A stretch of DNA of 23,890 bases from Candidatus Cloacimonas sp. SDB (lineage in GTDB: Bacteria; Cloacimonadota; Cloacimonadia; Cloacimonadales; TCS61), in contig LKUH01000203.1 of the NCBI GenBank assembly GCA_001412425.1, forward strand, positions 1-23,890, given 5' to 3'. Shown one piece after another: positions 8,893 to 16,211 of the stretch (within the stretch, counting starts at the first letter, position 1; the number at the start of each line of letters is the position of its first letter). The notes beneath the pieces are model-generated. The model was not told the origin of the DNA and ran no database searches. It saw nothing but the letters and a program-made list of their open reading frames with translations. The position numbers and the translations under genes were made by a program.

Positions 8893-9497
8893 ATTTTTCT
8901 CTTTCGATATAACGATTTGATAACAGCTTTAACAACTTCTTCGGAAGAGCTATAAGCTTCATTCTTAACAAGTCCCGCTATTACTTTTCTGATCTCAAAC
9001 TGCTTATAACCCAGGGTAACTAAAGCAGATTCCGCTTCTTTAAAAATATCTGCTGCAGATGAGCTATAGACCTCTGGAGTTTCATCACTCAGATCAGCTA
9101 CTTTATCTTTCAATTCAATTATCAGTCTTTCTGCTGTTTTCTTGCCTATACCGGGAATTGTGGAAATCAAACCTGAATTTTCACTTTGGATTGCAGAAAC
9201 CAGATCTTTAACCGGCAATCCGGAAAGAATTGCCAAACCAAGTTTAGGCCCAATTTTAGATACTGAGATCAATAATCTGAATAACTTTTTCTCCTGTTCG
9301 GTATAGAACCCAAACAATCTGGCTCCGTCCAGATCGTTAAAAGAATAATGGATGTAAAGGCGAGTTTTTTTGCCGATATCCTGCAATTGATCAAATGTGC
9401 TGAGTGGTATATTGATCTCATAGCCAATACCATTGCAATCTAAAGTCATCAGTAAAGGTGATTTTGCAGCTATTTCTCCTTCCAGATAAGAATACAT
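8889..9497 (-). CDS. ruvA: Holliday junction DNA helicase subunit RuvA
   Basis: 202 residues. RuvA forms tetramers that grip Holliday junctions and load the RuvB motor. Domain I (OB fold, 1-63) begins MYSYLEGEI; domain II has two helix-hairpin-helix motifs, ISVSKIGPKLG near 77-87 and IPGIGKKTAERL at 114-125; domain III, which binds RuvB, is the tail from about 150 (EAESALVTLGY). The frame stays open further upstream inside ruvC, but the ATG at 9495-9497 matches the family start and has GAGAGA 7 bases ahead. One base separates it from the ruvC stop. No ruvB follows; rsmB does. Confidence 0.96.
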   Translation of the reverse strand: MYSYLEGEIAAKSPLLMTLDCNGIGYEINIPLSTFDQLQDIGKKTRLYIHYSFNDLDGARLFGFYTEQEKKLFRLLISVSKIGPKLGLAILSGLPVKDLVSAIQSENSGLISTIPGIGKKTAERLIIELKDKVADLSDETPEVYSSSAADIFKEAESALVTLGYKQFEIRKVIAGLVKNEAYSSSEEVVKAVIKSLYRKRKI

Positions 9498-9498
9498 A

Positions 9499-9972
9499 TT
9501 ATAATCTCTCTTTATTAAATTGGCATAAAGCCACGGCCAGCGCATCAGTTGCATCTTGAGATCGAGGTTCATTTTTCAGGTTAAGAATCTTTTGCACCAT
9601 ATATTGGACCTGTTCTTTGGACGCATTTCCGTTTCCTACAACAGATTTTTTTACTTCACGGGGTGAAAATTCGGTAATGGGAATTCCTTGCTGCGCCAGA
9701 GCCAGTAATATAGCTCCTCTGGCATGTCCTAAAGTAAAGGCGGAACTGATGTTCTTGCCATAAAAAATAGATTCAACCGCCGCAATATCAGGTTTGTACT
9801 TACTGATAATACAACTTATCCCTTTATGAATCTCATACAGTTTTTCTGCCAGTTTCAAAGTCTTTTTAATTTTAATGACATCACATCCGGCAGCAATAAT
9901 TTTTCCTTTATCAATTTCAAGAACTCCATATCCGCAAAAATTACTGCCCGGATCAATTCCTAAAATTATCAA
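9499..9972 (-). CDS. ruvC: Holliday junction resolvase RuvC, TTG start
   Basis: 157 residues, usual length. RuvC is a dimeric RNase H-fold endonuclease that cuts Holliday junctions held by RuvAB. The four acidic catalytic residues are present: Asp7 in LGIDPGS, Glu67 in AVESIF, and Asp140 and Asp143 in QDATDALA. The start is TTG, overlapping the yebC TGA as TTGA; no other start codon in the frame would preserve the MIILGIDPGS beginning. GGAGAGG lies 11 bases upstream inside yebC. The overlap suggests coupled translation. The order yebC-ruvC-ruvA is common in bacteria. Confidence 0.95.
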   Translation of the reverse strand: MIILGIDPGSNFCGYGVLEIDKGKIIAAGCDVIKIKKTLKLAEKLYEIHKGISCIISKYKPDIAAVESIFYGKNISSAFTLGHARGAILLALAQQGIPITEFSPREVKKSVVGNGNASKEQVQYMVQKILNLKNEPRSQDATDALAVALCQFNKERL

Positions 9973-10718
9973 TCGGCTGTTATCCTCTCCATCACATCAT
10001 CAGAAATTTCAAAATTAGCATAAACCTTTTGCACATCGTCCAGATCTTCAATTTTATCCAGCAGATTCAGTAATTTATCAGCTACATCATCAGCATTTAT
10101 TGTATTTTTGGGAATCCTGGTTAACTCGGCATTTTGAATATTATAACCGGATTCCTCCAGATTTTTTACTACCTGATGCAAATCCGAATATGAAGTGTAT
10201 ATTAGAAAAATATCGTCCTCCACTTCAACATCTTCTGCTCCCGCTTCCAGGGCAGTCATCATCATCTCGTCTTCTTCAATCTCATTTTTCGCTATTTCAA
10301 TCTGACCCTTCAGAACAAACATCCAGGCCACTGCTCCTGATTCTGCCAGGCTTCCTCCATATTTAGAGAGAGTATGACGAATTTCAGCTACTGTACGCAA
10401 TTTATTGTCTGTAAGTGTTTCAATAAAAATAGCAATACCCTTCTGCCCGTAACCTTCATAAACAAGTTGCTCGTAATTTGCTCCCTCTATCTCTCCAGTA
10501 CCGCGTTTTATCGCTCTTTCAATATTTGCATTGGGCATATTGGCACTTTTGGCATTGGAGACTGCTAATCGTAACCGAGGATTAGAGTCAGCGTCACCCC
10601 CGCCTTCCCGAGCTGAAACTATGATCTCTTTTACAATCTTGGTAAATAATTTACCTCTTTTAGCATCAGCAGCACCTTTCTTATGCTTAATGGATGACCA
10701 TTTACTATGTCCTGACAT
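9969..10718 (-). CDS. yebC: YebC/TACO1 family protein
   Basis: 249 residues. The family was first described as transcriptional regulators and was later linked to ribosome function, including help with difficult peptide bonds; its mitochondrial member TACO1 is a translational activator. The family start MSGHSKWSSIKHKKGAADAK is clear, followed by KLFTKIVKEI, the acidic middle region and a C-terminal NAELTRIPKNTI stretch. Two ATG codons stand side by side; I chose the second (10716-10718) because GGAGG lies 5 bases ahead of it and only 2 bases ahead of the first. It follows the EF-G-like gene by about 50 bases and overlaps ruvC, so it belongs to a translation and recombination operon. The biochemical role here cannot be told from sequence. 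Confidence 0.95.
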   Translation of the reverse strand: MSGHSKWSSIKHKKGAADAKRGKLFTKIVKEIIVSAREGGGDADSNPRLRLAVSNAKSANMPNANIERAIKRGTGEIEGANYEQLVYEGYGQKGIAIFIETLTDNKLRTVAEIRHTLSKYGGSLAESGAVAWMFVLKGQIEIAKNEIEEDEMMMTALEAGAEDVEVEDDIFLIYTSYSDLHQVVKNLEESGYNIQNAELTRIPKNTINADDVADKLLNLLDKIEDLDDVQKVYANFEISDDVMERITAD

Positions 10719-10723
10719 CATAA

Positions 10724-10728
10724 CCTCC
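10724..10728 (-). promoter_or_regulatory. Ribosome binding site that decides the yebC start
   Basis: GGAGG on the minus strand; spacing of 5 bases to the ATG at 10716-10718 against 2 bases to the ATG at 10719-10721, which favours the second codon. Confidence 0.6.
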
Positions 10729-10767
10729 GACTACAGAAATAATATATAATTTGATATAAAATAGTAG

Positions 10768-12804
10768 CTATTCTTCACTGTTGGCTTCTGCAATAACTTT
10801 TGCAGCTATTTCATCAGGAACTTTTTCGTAAAAAGAAAATTTCTGAGTAAATTTACCTCTTCCCTGGGTTAAGGATTTAAGATTTGGATAGTAGTTAAAT
10901 AATTCAGCCAGAGGCATCTGGGCATTCAGGATCTGCTTATTTCCTTTCTGCTCCATTCCGAGTATTTTACCCCTTCTGGTGGAAATATCTCCCATTACGT
11001 CGCCCATATATTCAACGGGGACAGTTATCTGCAGATCATGAATGGGTTCCAGCAAAATTGGATTGGCAACTTGAAATGCTTTTTTCAAAGCCTGGGAAGC
11101 AGCAATTTTAAAAGCCATTTCAGAAGAATCTACATCGTGAAAACTACCATAATAGCAATCTACACTTATATCGACAATGGGATTACCGCTGACAATACCT
11201 TTTTTCATTATTTCATTTAATCCTTTTTCTATAGCCGGAATAAATTTTGTAGGTATAACTCCACCCACGATAGAATTAATAAATTCAAACCCTTCTCCTC
11301 TGGGTTTGGAATTAACTCTGAAATATACTTCTCCGTACTGGCCTCTGCCGCCGGATTGTTTTTTATGTTTGTAGCTAACATCCGCCTTCCCTTTAATAGT
11401 CTCTTTATAGGGTATTGAAGGCATCTGCATTTCGGCATCGATCTTATATCTGGACTTCAACTTTTTCTTAAGTAAGAGTATCTGCTGTTCACCAATTCCT
11501 GCCAGAACATTTTCATTGGTCTCTGTATTCATTTCCAGTTTCATAGTAGGATCTTCATCCAGAAGTTTTGTAATGGCAGCTCCTATTTTATCTTCATCAC
11601 TCTGATTAACTGCTTTGATGGTCTGCCAGAAAACTGGTGTAGGAAGTTCTATTTCTCCAAAACTTATTCTGGAATTAACCGGAACAATTGTATTAAAACT
11701 TCTGGCCACCTTAATCTTAACCAGAGCGCCAATATCACCTGCATTAATCTCTTCTGTATCTTTACGATTCTTTCCAAGTACAAAGGCAATATTGCCCACT
11801 TTATCTTTACTATCCTTTTCCGGGATATAGACATCCATACCGCTTTTAATACTGCCCGAGAATACCCGCACATAAGCTATATCACCAACATTGGGATCTG
11901 AGAAAGACTTAAAGACATAAGCCAGTAATTCACCATCTTCTGAATTCTGAATAACTTCTTCTTTACCGTTTTTATAAATTTTTAATTCATTTTTTTCTGC
12001 TGGGGACGGCAAATATTCAACTATGGCATTCAACAATTCATTAACGCCTGTATTTGTGATTGCACTACAGGCAAAAGCAGGAATCAAGGTACCTTTGACA
12101 ATTGCTTTTTTTATTCCTCTGGATAATTCATCGTTAGTCAGCTCCCCCGCTTCGAAGTATTTTTCCAGAAGTTCATCATCACTCTCAGCCACAGCTTCCA
12201 TCAGACTCATTCTGGTTTCCTCTACAATTTCTGTGAGATCAGCTGGGATAGCAGTGTTGTTACCTTTAATCACGGCCTTACCTTTAATAATATCAACTAT
12301 TCCTTCAAAGCGGTGTTCAGATCCGATTGGGATAAAAATTGGAACCGGGTTCAAATTGGAGTTCTCTCTAATTGATTCAAGAGTTTTAAAGAAATCAGCT
12401 CCTTCATTATCCATTCGATTCACAATAATACTTTTTGCCATATTGTATTTATTCAAATTTTCAATAGAACTTTCTAAAGTAACTTCAAAACCCGCTGTGG
12501 CATTTACAACATACATCAGATTTTCAACCGCAATAGAAGCTGAGATCTCCTCGCTGGTAAAATCAGCTGATCCGGGAGTATCCAAAACATTCACTTTCAT
12601 ATTTTTCCATTTTAAATTACCAACTCCCAGCACCATGGAAATTCCTTTTTCTATTTCCTCAGAACTAAAATCCATGATTGTATTCCCATCTTCAATTTTT
12701 CCAACTCTACTTGTAGCTTTTGAATTGAAAAACATCTGTTCGGCTAAGCTGGTTTTTCCTGCGCCACTGGCTCCTACAAGGGCAATATTCTTGATATCTT
12801 TCAT
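10768..12804 (-). CDS. Elongation factor G-like GTPase (EF-G paralogue)
   Basis: 678 residues with the five-domain EF-G layout: G domain 1-270, domain II about 290-385, domain III about 390-465, domain IV about 465-590 (KHKKQSGGRGQYGEVYF at 479-495, GSFHDVDSSEMAF at 553-565) and domain V with VEYMGDVMGDISTRRG. The GTP-binding motifs are all recognisable but altered: P-loop GASGAGKT at 11-18, EKGIS for the canonical ERGIT, DTPGSADF at 75-82 where true EF-G has DTPGHVDF, and NRMD at 129-132 for NKMD. The GTPase-activating histidine is therefore Ser79. This matches the widespread 'EF-G-like' subfamily (often named fusA2), whose role is poorly defined, and not the main translocase, which should be encoded elsewhere. 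AGAGG precedes the ATG. It is the first gene of the run EF-G-like, yebC, ruvC, ruvA, rsmB, PASTA. Confidence 0.93.
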   Translation of the reverse strand: MKDIKNIALVGASGAGKTSLAEQMFFNSKATSRVGKIEDGNTIMDFSSEEIEKGISMVLGVGNLKWKNMKVNVLDTPGSADFTSEEISASIAVENLMYVVNATAGFEVTLESSIENLNKYNMAKSIIVNRMDNEGADFFKTLESIRENSNLNPVPIFIPIGSEHRFEGIVDIIKGKAVIKGNNTAIPADLTEIVEETRMSLMEAVAESDDELLEKYFEAGELTNDELSRGIKKAIVKGTLIPAFACSAITNTGVNELLNAIVEYLPSPAEKNELKIYKNGKEEVIQNSEDGELLAYVFKSFSDPNVGDIAYVRVFSGSIKSGMDVYIPEKDSKDKVGNIAFVLGKNRKDTEEINAGDIGALVKIKVARSFNTIVPVNSRISFGEIELPTPVFWQTIKAVNQSDEDKIGAAITKLLDEDPTMKLEMNTETNENVLAGIGEQQILLLKKKLKSRYKIDAEMQMPSIPYKETIKGKADVSYKHKKQSGGRGQYGEVYFRVNSKPRGEGFEFINSIVGGVIPTKFIPAIEKGLNEIMKKGIVSGNPIVDISVDCYYGSFHDVDSSEMAFKIAASQALKKAFQVANPILLEPIHDLQITVPVEYMGDVMGDISTRRGKILGMEQKGNKQILNAQMPLAELFNYYPNLKSLTQGRGKFTQKFSFYEKVPDEIAAKVIAEANSEE

Positions 12805-12828
12805 CTTTTCCTCTCTTCTATTATGTGA

Positions 12829-12834
12829 ATTATA
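12829..12834 (-). promoter_or_regulatory. Possible -10 box for the EF-G-like operon
   Basis: A perfect TATAAT on the minus strand 25 bases before the start codon, in the 86-base gap after the peptidase gene. No good -35 lies 16-18 bases upstream, so this rests on one hexamer. Confidence 0.3.
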
Positions 12835-12857
12835 CTATTTCTATATTCAAGTTGTAC

Positions 12858-12892
12858 AAAAAAAAAGTGATTCGATTTCTTGTCAACACTCT
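12858..12892 (-). terminator. Candidate terminator after the PorU-like gene
   Basis: On the minus strand, beginning at the stop codon, AGTGTTGA can pair with a right arm ending in CACT, with two single-base bulges and a 7-base loop, followed directly by nine T. The stem is imperfect but the T tract is strong. Confidence 0.45.
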
Positions 12893-15800
12893 ACTTTAAA
12901 ATTATCAGTTTACCAATTTTTTCTGTAACTTCTCCATTTCCCAATTGTTTAGCTCTTATCTTATAAAAGTAAGTGTTATTGGCAATTTTATCACCATCGC
13001 CATCTTTACCGTCCCAGTAGATCTGATTGTATCCTGAATTACATTGCTCTTTCCTGATAGTCTTTATCTTCTTACCTGTAATTGTGTAAATTGATATGGT
13101 TATATTGGAATCTTCCGTAATAATAAAAGTAAAATGACCATCTTTTTCAAGAGGATTTGGATAAACCAGCATTTGTTCGATCGATAATTTTCCCGATCTT
13201 CTAACTCTGAATTCAGTCTCAGCAATGGTGGGATTGTTAAAATTATCAAAAACGATCAGTCTTAAATAGTGCTGCCCCTGATCCAGGTTATAAAGACGCC
13301 AAAGCAATTCCCCGCTCGTATAGGATCCGGTAAAATAATTAAATTGTTCAGTCACATCAATGGGAGTATACTCATCATCCAGCAATACCAGGATCTTATG
13401 CCCGGCACTTCCCAGGATATTAATCCCGTTGGAATCTTCTATCTCGGCAATAACCAAAGGGGAATCAGAAACATAATCTCCGGAAATGAAACTGCGTGAA
13501 TCGAGCCATAATGAGACCTGAGGTGAATCGTTACTGATAGAATCAACAGAGACAGAACTGTACTTGATATCCGCAGCATAGGTTATATAATCGCTGCCAG
13601 TTAATTCGTTGTAGATATAATTTATAATTAATCCTCGTTCTCCAAAACGAATATCATCCGGAACAATAAAACTTGCTGAAAAATTATCAGCAGCAATTTC
13701 CACTTCACCCCTGAAAAAAACCGATCCGTTCCTGTCGTAAGTGACTTCATAAGTATGATCATTCAGCGTATTGGTATAATAGACCTGATATTTAGAATCA
13801 AAGACCCGTAGCGTTCCTGCAGCACTTAAAGTATTCTGCAGCTGCATATCAGCATTAATGGAAACCAATTCTCTCATTCTTATACTATCAGGAACATTGC
13901 CAATATAACCTGTCTCCAGCGGGGGGATAATACTCATGACGGGATCTCCCAGTAAATTATATAACTTAGCAGTACCGGTATATTGGGTGGAAGTCTTGGC
14001 ATAGTATAAGGCATCTCCCAGATTATATCTTTCGTTCACAATTTTTTTAAGAAATTCCTTTAGAATTGTAGTGTTAGCTGTTCCTGAACATATTCTCGAA
14101 GCAGCTAAAGAAGCTATTGAACCGCCATTTTCCTGAAACAGTAATCTTTCGGCAATACAGTCATAGGCTGGTGAATCGAATTCCCCGACACTGCAGGAAG
14201 CTGCCAGAAATACCGGTAAATGTTGTTCATTATCCAGCAGTCTCAAGTGCTGCGAACCTCGAAAATAATCTTCGTCCCCCAATACATCGTGATTTCCATG
14301 ACCGATAAAATACCAGATCAGACAGCCATTATTCACTTTTTCCAGCAGAGCATCCCTGGCATCAGGTTTATTATTGTATTCATCAAAATTATATTCCAGT
14401 CCTAAAACCTTATCCACATATAAACCATCATTCATGGCATTCTGTGTGAGTTGTGCCAGATTAGTGTGATTAAGACCAGAATTTGTCGTAAAACCTTCCA
14501 CATCTCCATCTTTATTTTCATCATCAGCCAATATCACCATTTTATTACGCCACCATCCGGGTGGAGAATCCTGGACATAGGTGCTTAATCTATCCAGATA
14601 AAAATCCAGCTGGTTCTGGTTTTGAGCAGGTATCCTGCCAATGATCAATTCAGCAAATCCAGCTGTAAAAGTGACAAAATTATCGTCACTGGTGCTATAA
14701 GTTATTATTTTATTTTTTTCAGTATTATTCAGCCAATCTCGGGTTCCGGAACCTACCAGAATAACATATTTCAGTGAATCCTGTTCAGAATTATCCTGCC
14801 AGAAATCTTGAATATAATTCTTGATGGCAACCGGATCTGCTTCACCCCCTCCATATTCAGCAAAAATTTCCTCTTGAACAGCAATATAGGTATCAAGACC
14901 ATAATGATTACTGTGAAATTGTGTGAGAACCTGAGTCTGTGCATAAAATTCCTGAGGACAGATATAAAGACTGCTAATTCCTCGGGCTCGATCCGCACCG
15001 ATTTGTTTTTCATGTTTGGAAAATTCATTTACTTCTCGTGCTAAAGTTTTAGGTAAATTTTCTTCTCTTAAGGGAGGCGAATTAAAATCACCCCCGAAAG
15101 TTAACCAGAAATGATCGAAAAGACTGAATTGCGGTAAACCATTTTCAGTCCTCTCGTACTTGAAAAAAATCTCTTCAGTATGCTCATCAAACAGCAGCGG
15201 AATTTCTTTGAGCCTGAATTCATAATCATTTGGGCCATTATCAATCATTATCCTTTCCAGAGTTAATAATCTCAAACTTTCCGGATCATAAAAATCGGGT
15301 AACTGCTGTAGTTCATTTTCGGTAAGTTTATAGATTCCCTCTCTGTCCAAATGGAATTTATACCAGAATTCTGAACTTTCAAAAGGTATCCTGGCAATAT
15401 CTTTTTCAATTATGGTCTGCCAGTTCTTCCCAGTTGTATAATTAAGAAATAAATTTGAATAAACATTTTCAAACTTGTCCTTAAAATTATGCTGGTAATT
15501 TTTTGCTCCAATGATCTCTATGCGCAGAATCATTTTCCGATTGATCTGGACCTCTCTTTCAGAGATGATTGAGATCGGATTAATGGTTACGGGAATGTAA
15601 TCATAATAACGGTAGCGGGAAATTTCTTTTTGTATAACATGGTCATTAAATCCTTTTTGGTAAAGGTCTTGGTTAATTATGTAGTCATATTTATTTGTTT
15701 TATTAAACTCAGAAATAACAGGTATAGGTGCAATTGGTTTGGAAATATTCTCCCTGTAAGAATCTGAAGAAATAATACTGATTTCGATATTTCCACCTGG

Positions 15801-16028
15801 AGGAATGATGAAATTTACAGTTTTCTGAGGAAGATCAGGAGAACCGATTATTTCGCTGCCTTCCCAGGATTCTGCCGAAAAATGAGTGAAATCGTCACTT
15901 TCGGTTATTTCAAATTCTTCGAACTCAATTTCTACAGTTAAAAATTCTTTTGTCTGTTCCAGTAATTTAAGCTCACCATTAAGTAAAAAACAGTTTATCA
16001 AGGCAAATATTATAATCAACTTCTTCAT
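12891..16028 (-). CDS. porU: PorU-like C25 (gingipain-family) cysteine peptidase with its own T9SS-type C-terminal domain
   Basis: 1045 residues. PorU is the cell-surface sortase of the type IX secretion system: it removes the C-terminal signal of cargo proteins and attaches them to the surface. Seen here: a signal peptide (MKKLIIIFALINCFLLNG); a propeptide-like stretch with GSPDLPQKT near 62-70; WYKFHLDREGIYKLTENEL at 222-240, a segment typical of PorU; and the C25 catalytic pair His577 in YFIGHGNH and Cys612 in LAASCSVGEFD, with the family phrase NLLGDPVMS at 691-699. After several beta domains the last ~90 residues (VYPNPL ... WDGKDGDG ... YFYKIRAKQ) form a FlgD-like/T9SS type A domain. 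A plain gingipain-like secreted protease is the alternative; the EGIYKLT segment and the domain order favour PorU. GGAGG lies 4 bases before the ATG. It follows two T9SS cargo genes on the same strand. Confidence 0.8.
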   Translation of the reverse strand: MKKLIIIFALINCFLLNGELKLLEQTKEFLTVEIEFEEFEITESDDFTHFSAESWEGSEIIGSPDLPQKTVNFIIPPGGNIEISIISSDSYRENISKPIAPIPVISEFNKTNKYDYIINQDLYQKGFNDHVIQKEISRYRYYDYIPVTINPISIISEREVQINRKMILRIEIIGAKNYQHNFKDKFENVYSNLFLNYTTGKNWQTIIEKDIARIPFESSEFWYKFHLDREGIYKLTENELQQLPDFYDPESLRLLTLERIMIDNGPNDYEFRLKEIPLLFDEHTEEIFFKYERTENGLPQFSLFDHFWLTFGGDFNSPPLREENLPKTLAREVNEFSKHEKQIGADRARGISSLYICPQEFYAQTQVLTQFHSNHYGLDTYIAVQEEIFAEYGGGEADPVAIKNYIQDFWQDNSEQDSLKYVILVGSGTRDWLNNTEKNKIITYSTSDDNFVTFTAGFAELIIGRIPAQNQNQLDFYLDRLSTYVQDSPPGWWRNKMVILADDENKDGDVEGFTTNSGLNHTNLAQLTQNAMNDGLYVDKVLGLEYNFDEYNNKPDARDALLEKVNNGCLIWYFIGHGNHDVLGDEDYFRGSQHLRLLDNEQHLPVFLAASCSVGEFDSPAYDCIAERLLFQENGGSIASLAASRICSGTANTTILKEFLKKIVNERYNLGDALYYAKTSTQYTGTAKLYNLLGDPVMSIIPPLETGYIGNVPDSIRMRELVSINADMQLQNTLSAAGTLRVFDSKYQVYYTNTLNDHTYEVTYDRNGSVFFRGEVEIAADNFSASFIVPDDIRFGERGLIINYIYNELTGSDYITYAADIKYSSVSVDSISNDSPQVSLWLDSRSFISGDYVSDSPLVIAEIEDSNGINILGSAGHKILVLLDDEYTPIDVTEQFNYFTGSYTSGELLWRLYNLDQGQHYLRLIVFDNFNNPTIAETEFRVRRSGKLSIEQMLVYPNPLEKDGHFTFIITEDSNITISIYTITGKKIKTIRKEQCNSGYNQIYWDGKDGDGDKIANNTYFYKIRAKQLGNGEVTEKIGKLIILK

Positions 16029-16054
16029 TATTCCTCCAGCAAGAGTCGAATGCC

Positions 16055-16082
16055 AGTATCAAAACAGAATAACTGATGTCAA
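16055..16082 (-). promoter_or_regulatory. Likely promoter of the PorU-like gene
   Basis: Minus strand: TTGACA (16077-16082), a 16-base spacer and GATACT (16055-16060, four of six matches to TATAAT). The predicted start near 16048 gives a leader of about 20 bases with the GGAGG ribosome binding site inside it. Confidence 0.5.
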
Positions 16083-16137
16083 TTAAGAAGTTGCAATAAA
16101 ATTTCACTTTAATTTATCATACTGTAATAAATGGTTC

Positions 16138-16179
16138 GAGTGTGCGGTGCTCTTCTTGCTCACCTTACACTCAGAGCAC
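16138..16179. repeat. Two mutually exclusive hairpins between the beta-helix gene and the PorU-like gene
   Basis: On the plus strand GAGTGT (16138-16143) pairs with ACACTC (16167-16172) and, after a 2x2 internal loop, GGTG (16146-16149) pairs with CACC (16161-16164). Alternatively GTGCTCT (16147-16153) pairs perfectly with AGAGCAC (16173-16179). The two cannot form together. No T tract follows on the minus strand, so it is not an ordinary intrinsic terminator. It could be a small intergenic repeat element or a regulatory RNA structure. Confidence 0.45.
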
Positions 16180-16211
16180 TGACACTTTTGTTATACACCA
16201 TCATCCTCAAA

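Noticed and set aside
9498..9572. 25-residue N-terminal extension of RuvA
   Set aside because: It lies inside ruvC; the family begins MYSYLEG with a ribosome binding site directly ahead.
12023..12928. 301-codon open frame on the plus strand opposite the EF-G-like gene
   Set aside because: It is a shadow of the real gene: low-complexity Ser/Leu/Ile composition, no family features and no plausible ribosome binding site, while the minus-strand frame is a full EF-G-like protein.
14410..14418. Perfect DnaA-box sequence TTATCCACA
   Set aside because: A single copy inside the PorU-like coding region, with no cluster, no dnaA and no AT-rich unwinding element; probably chance.
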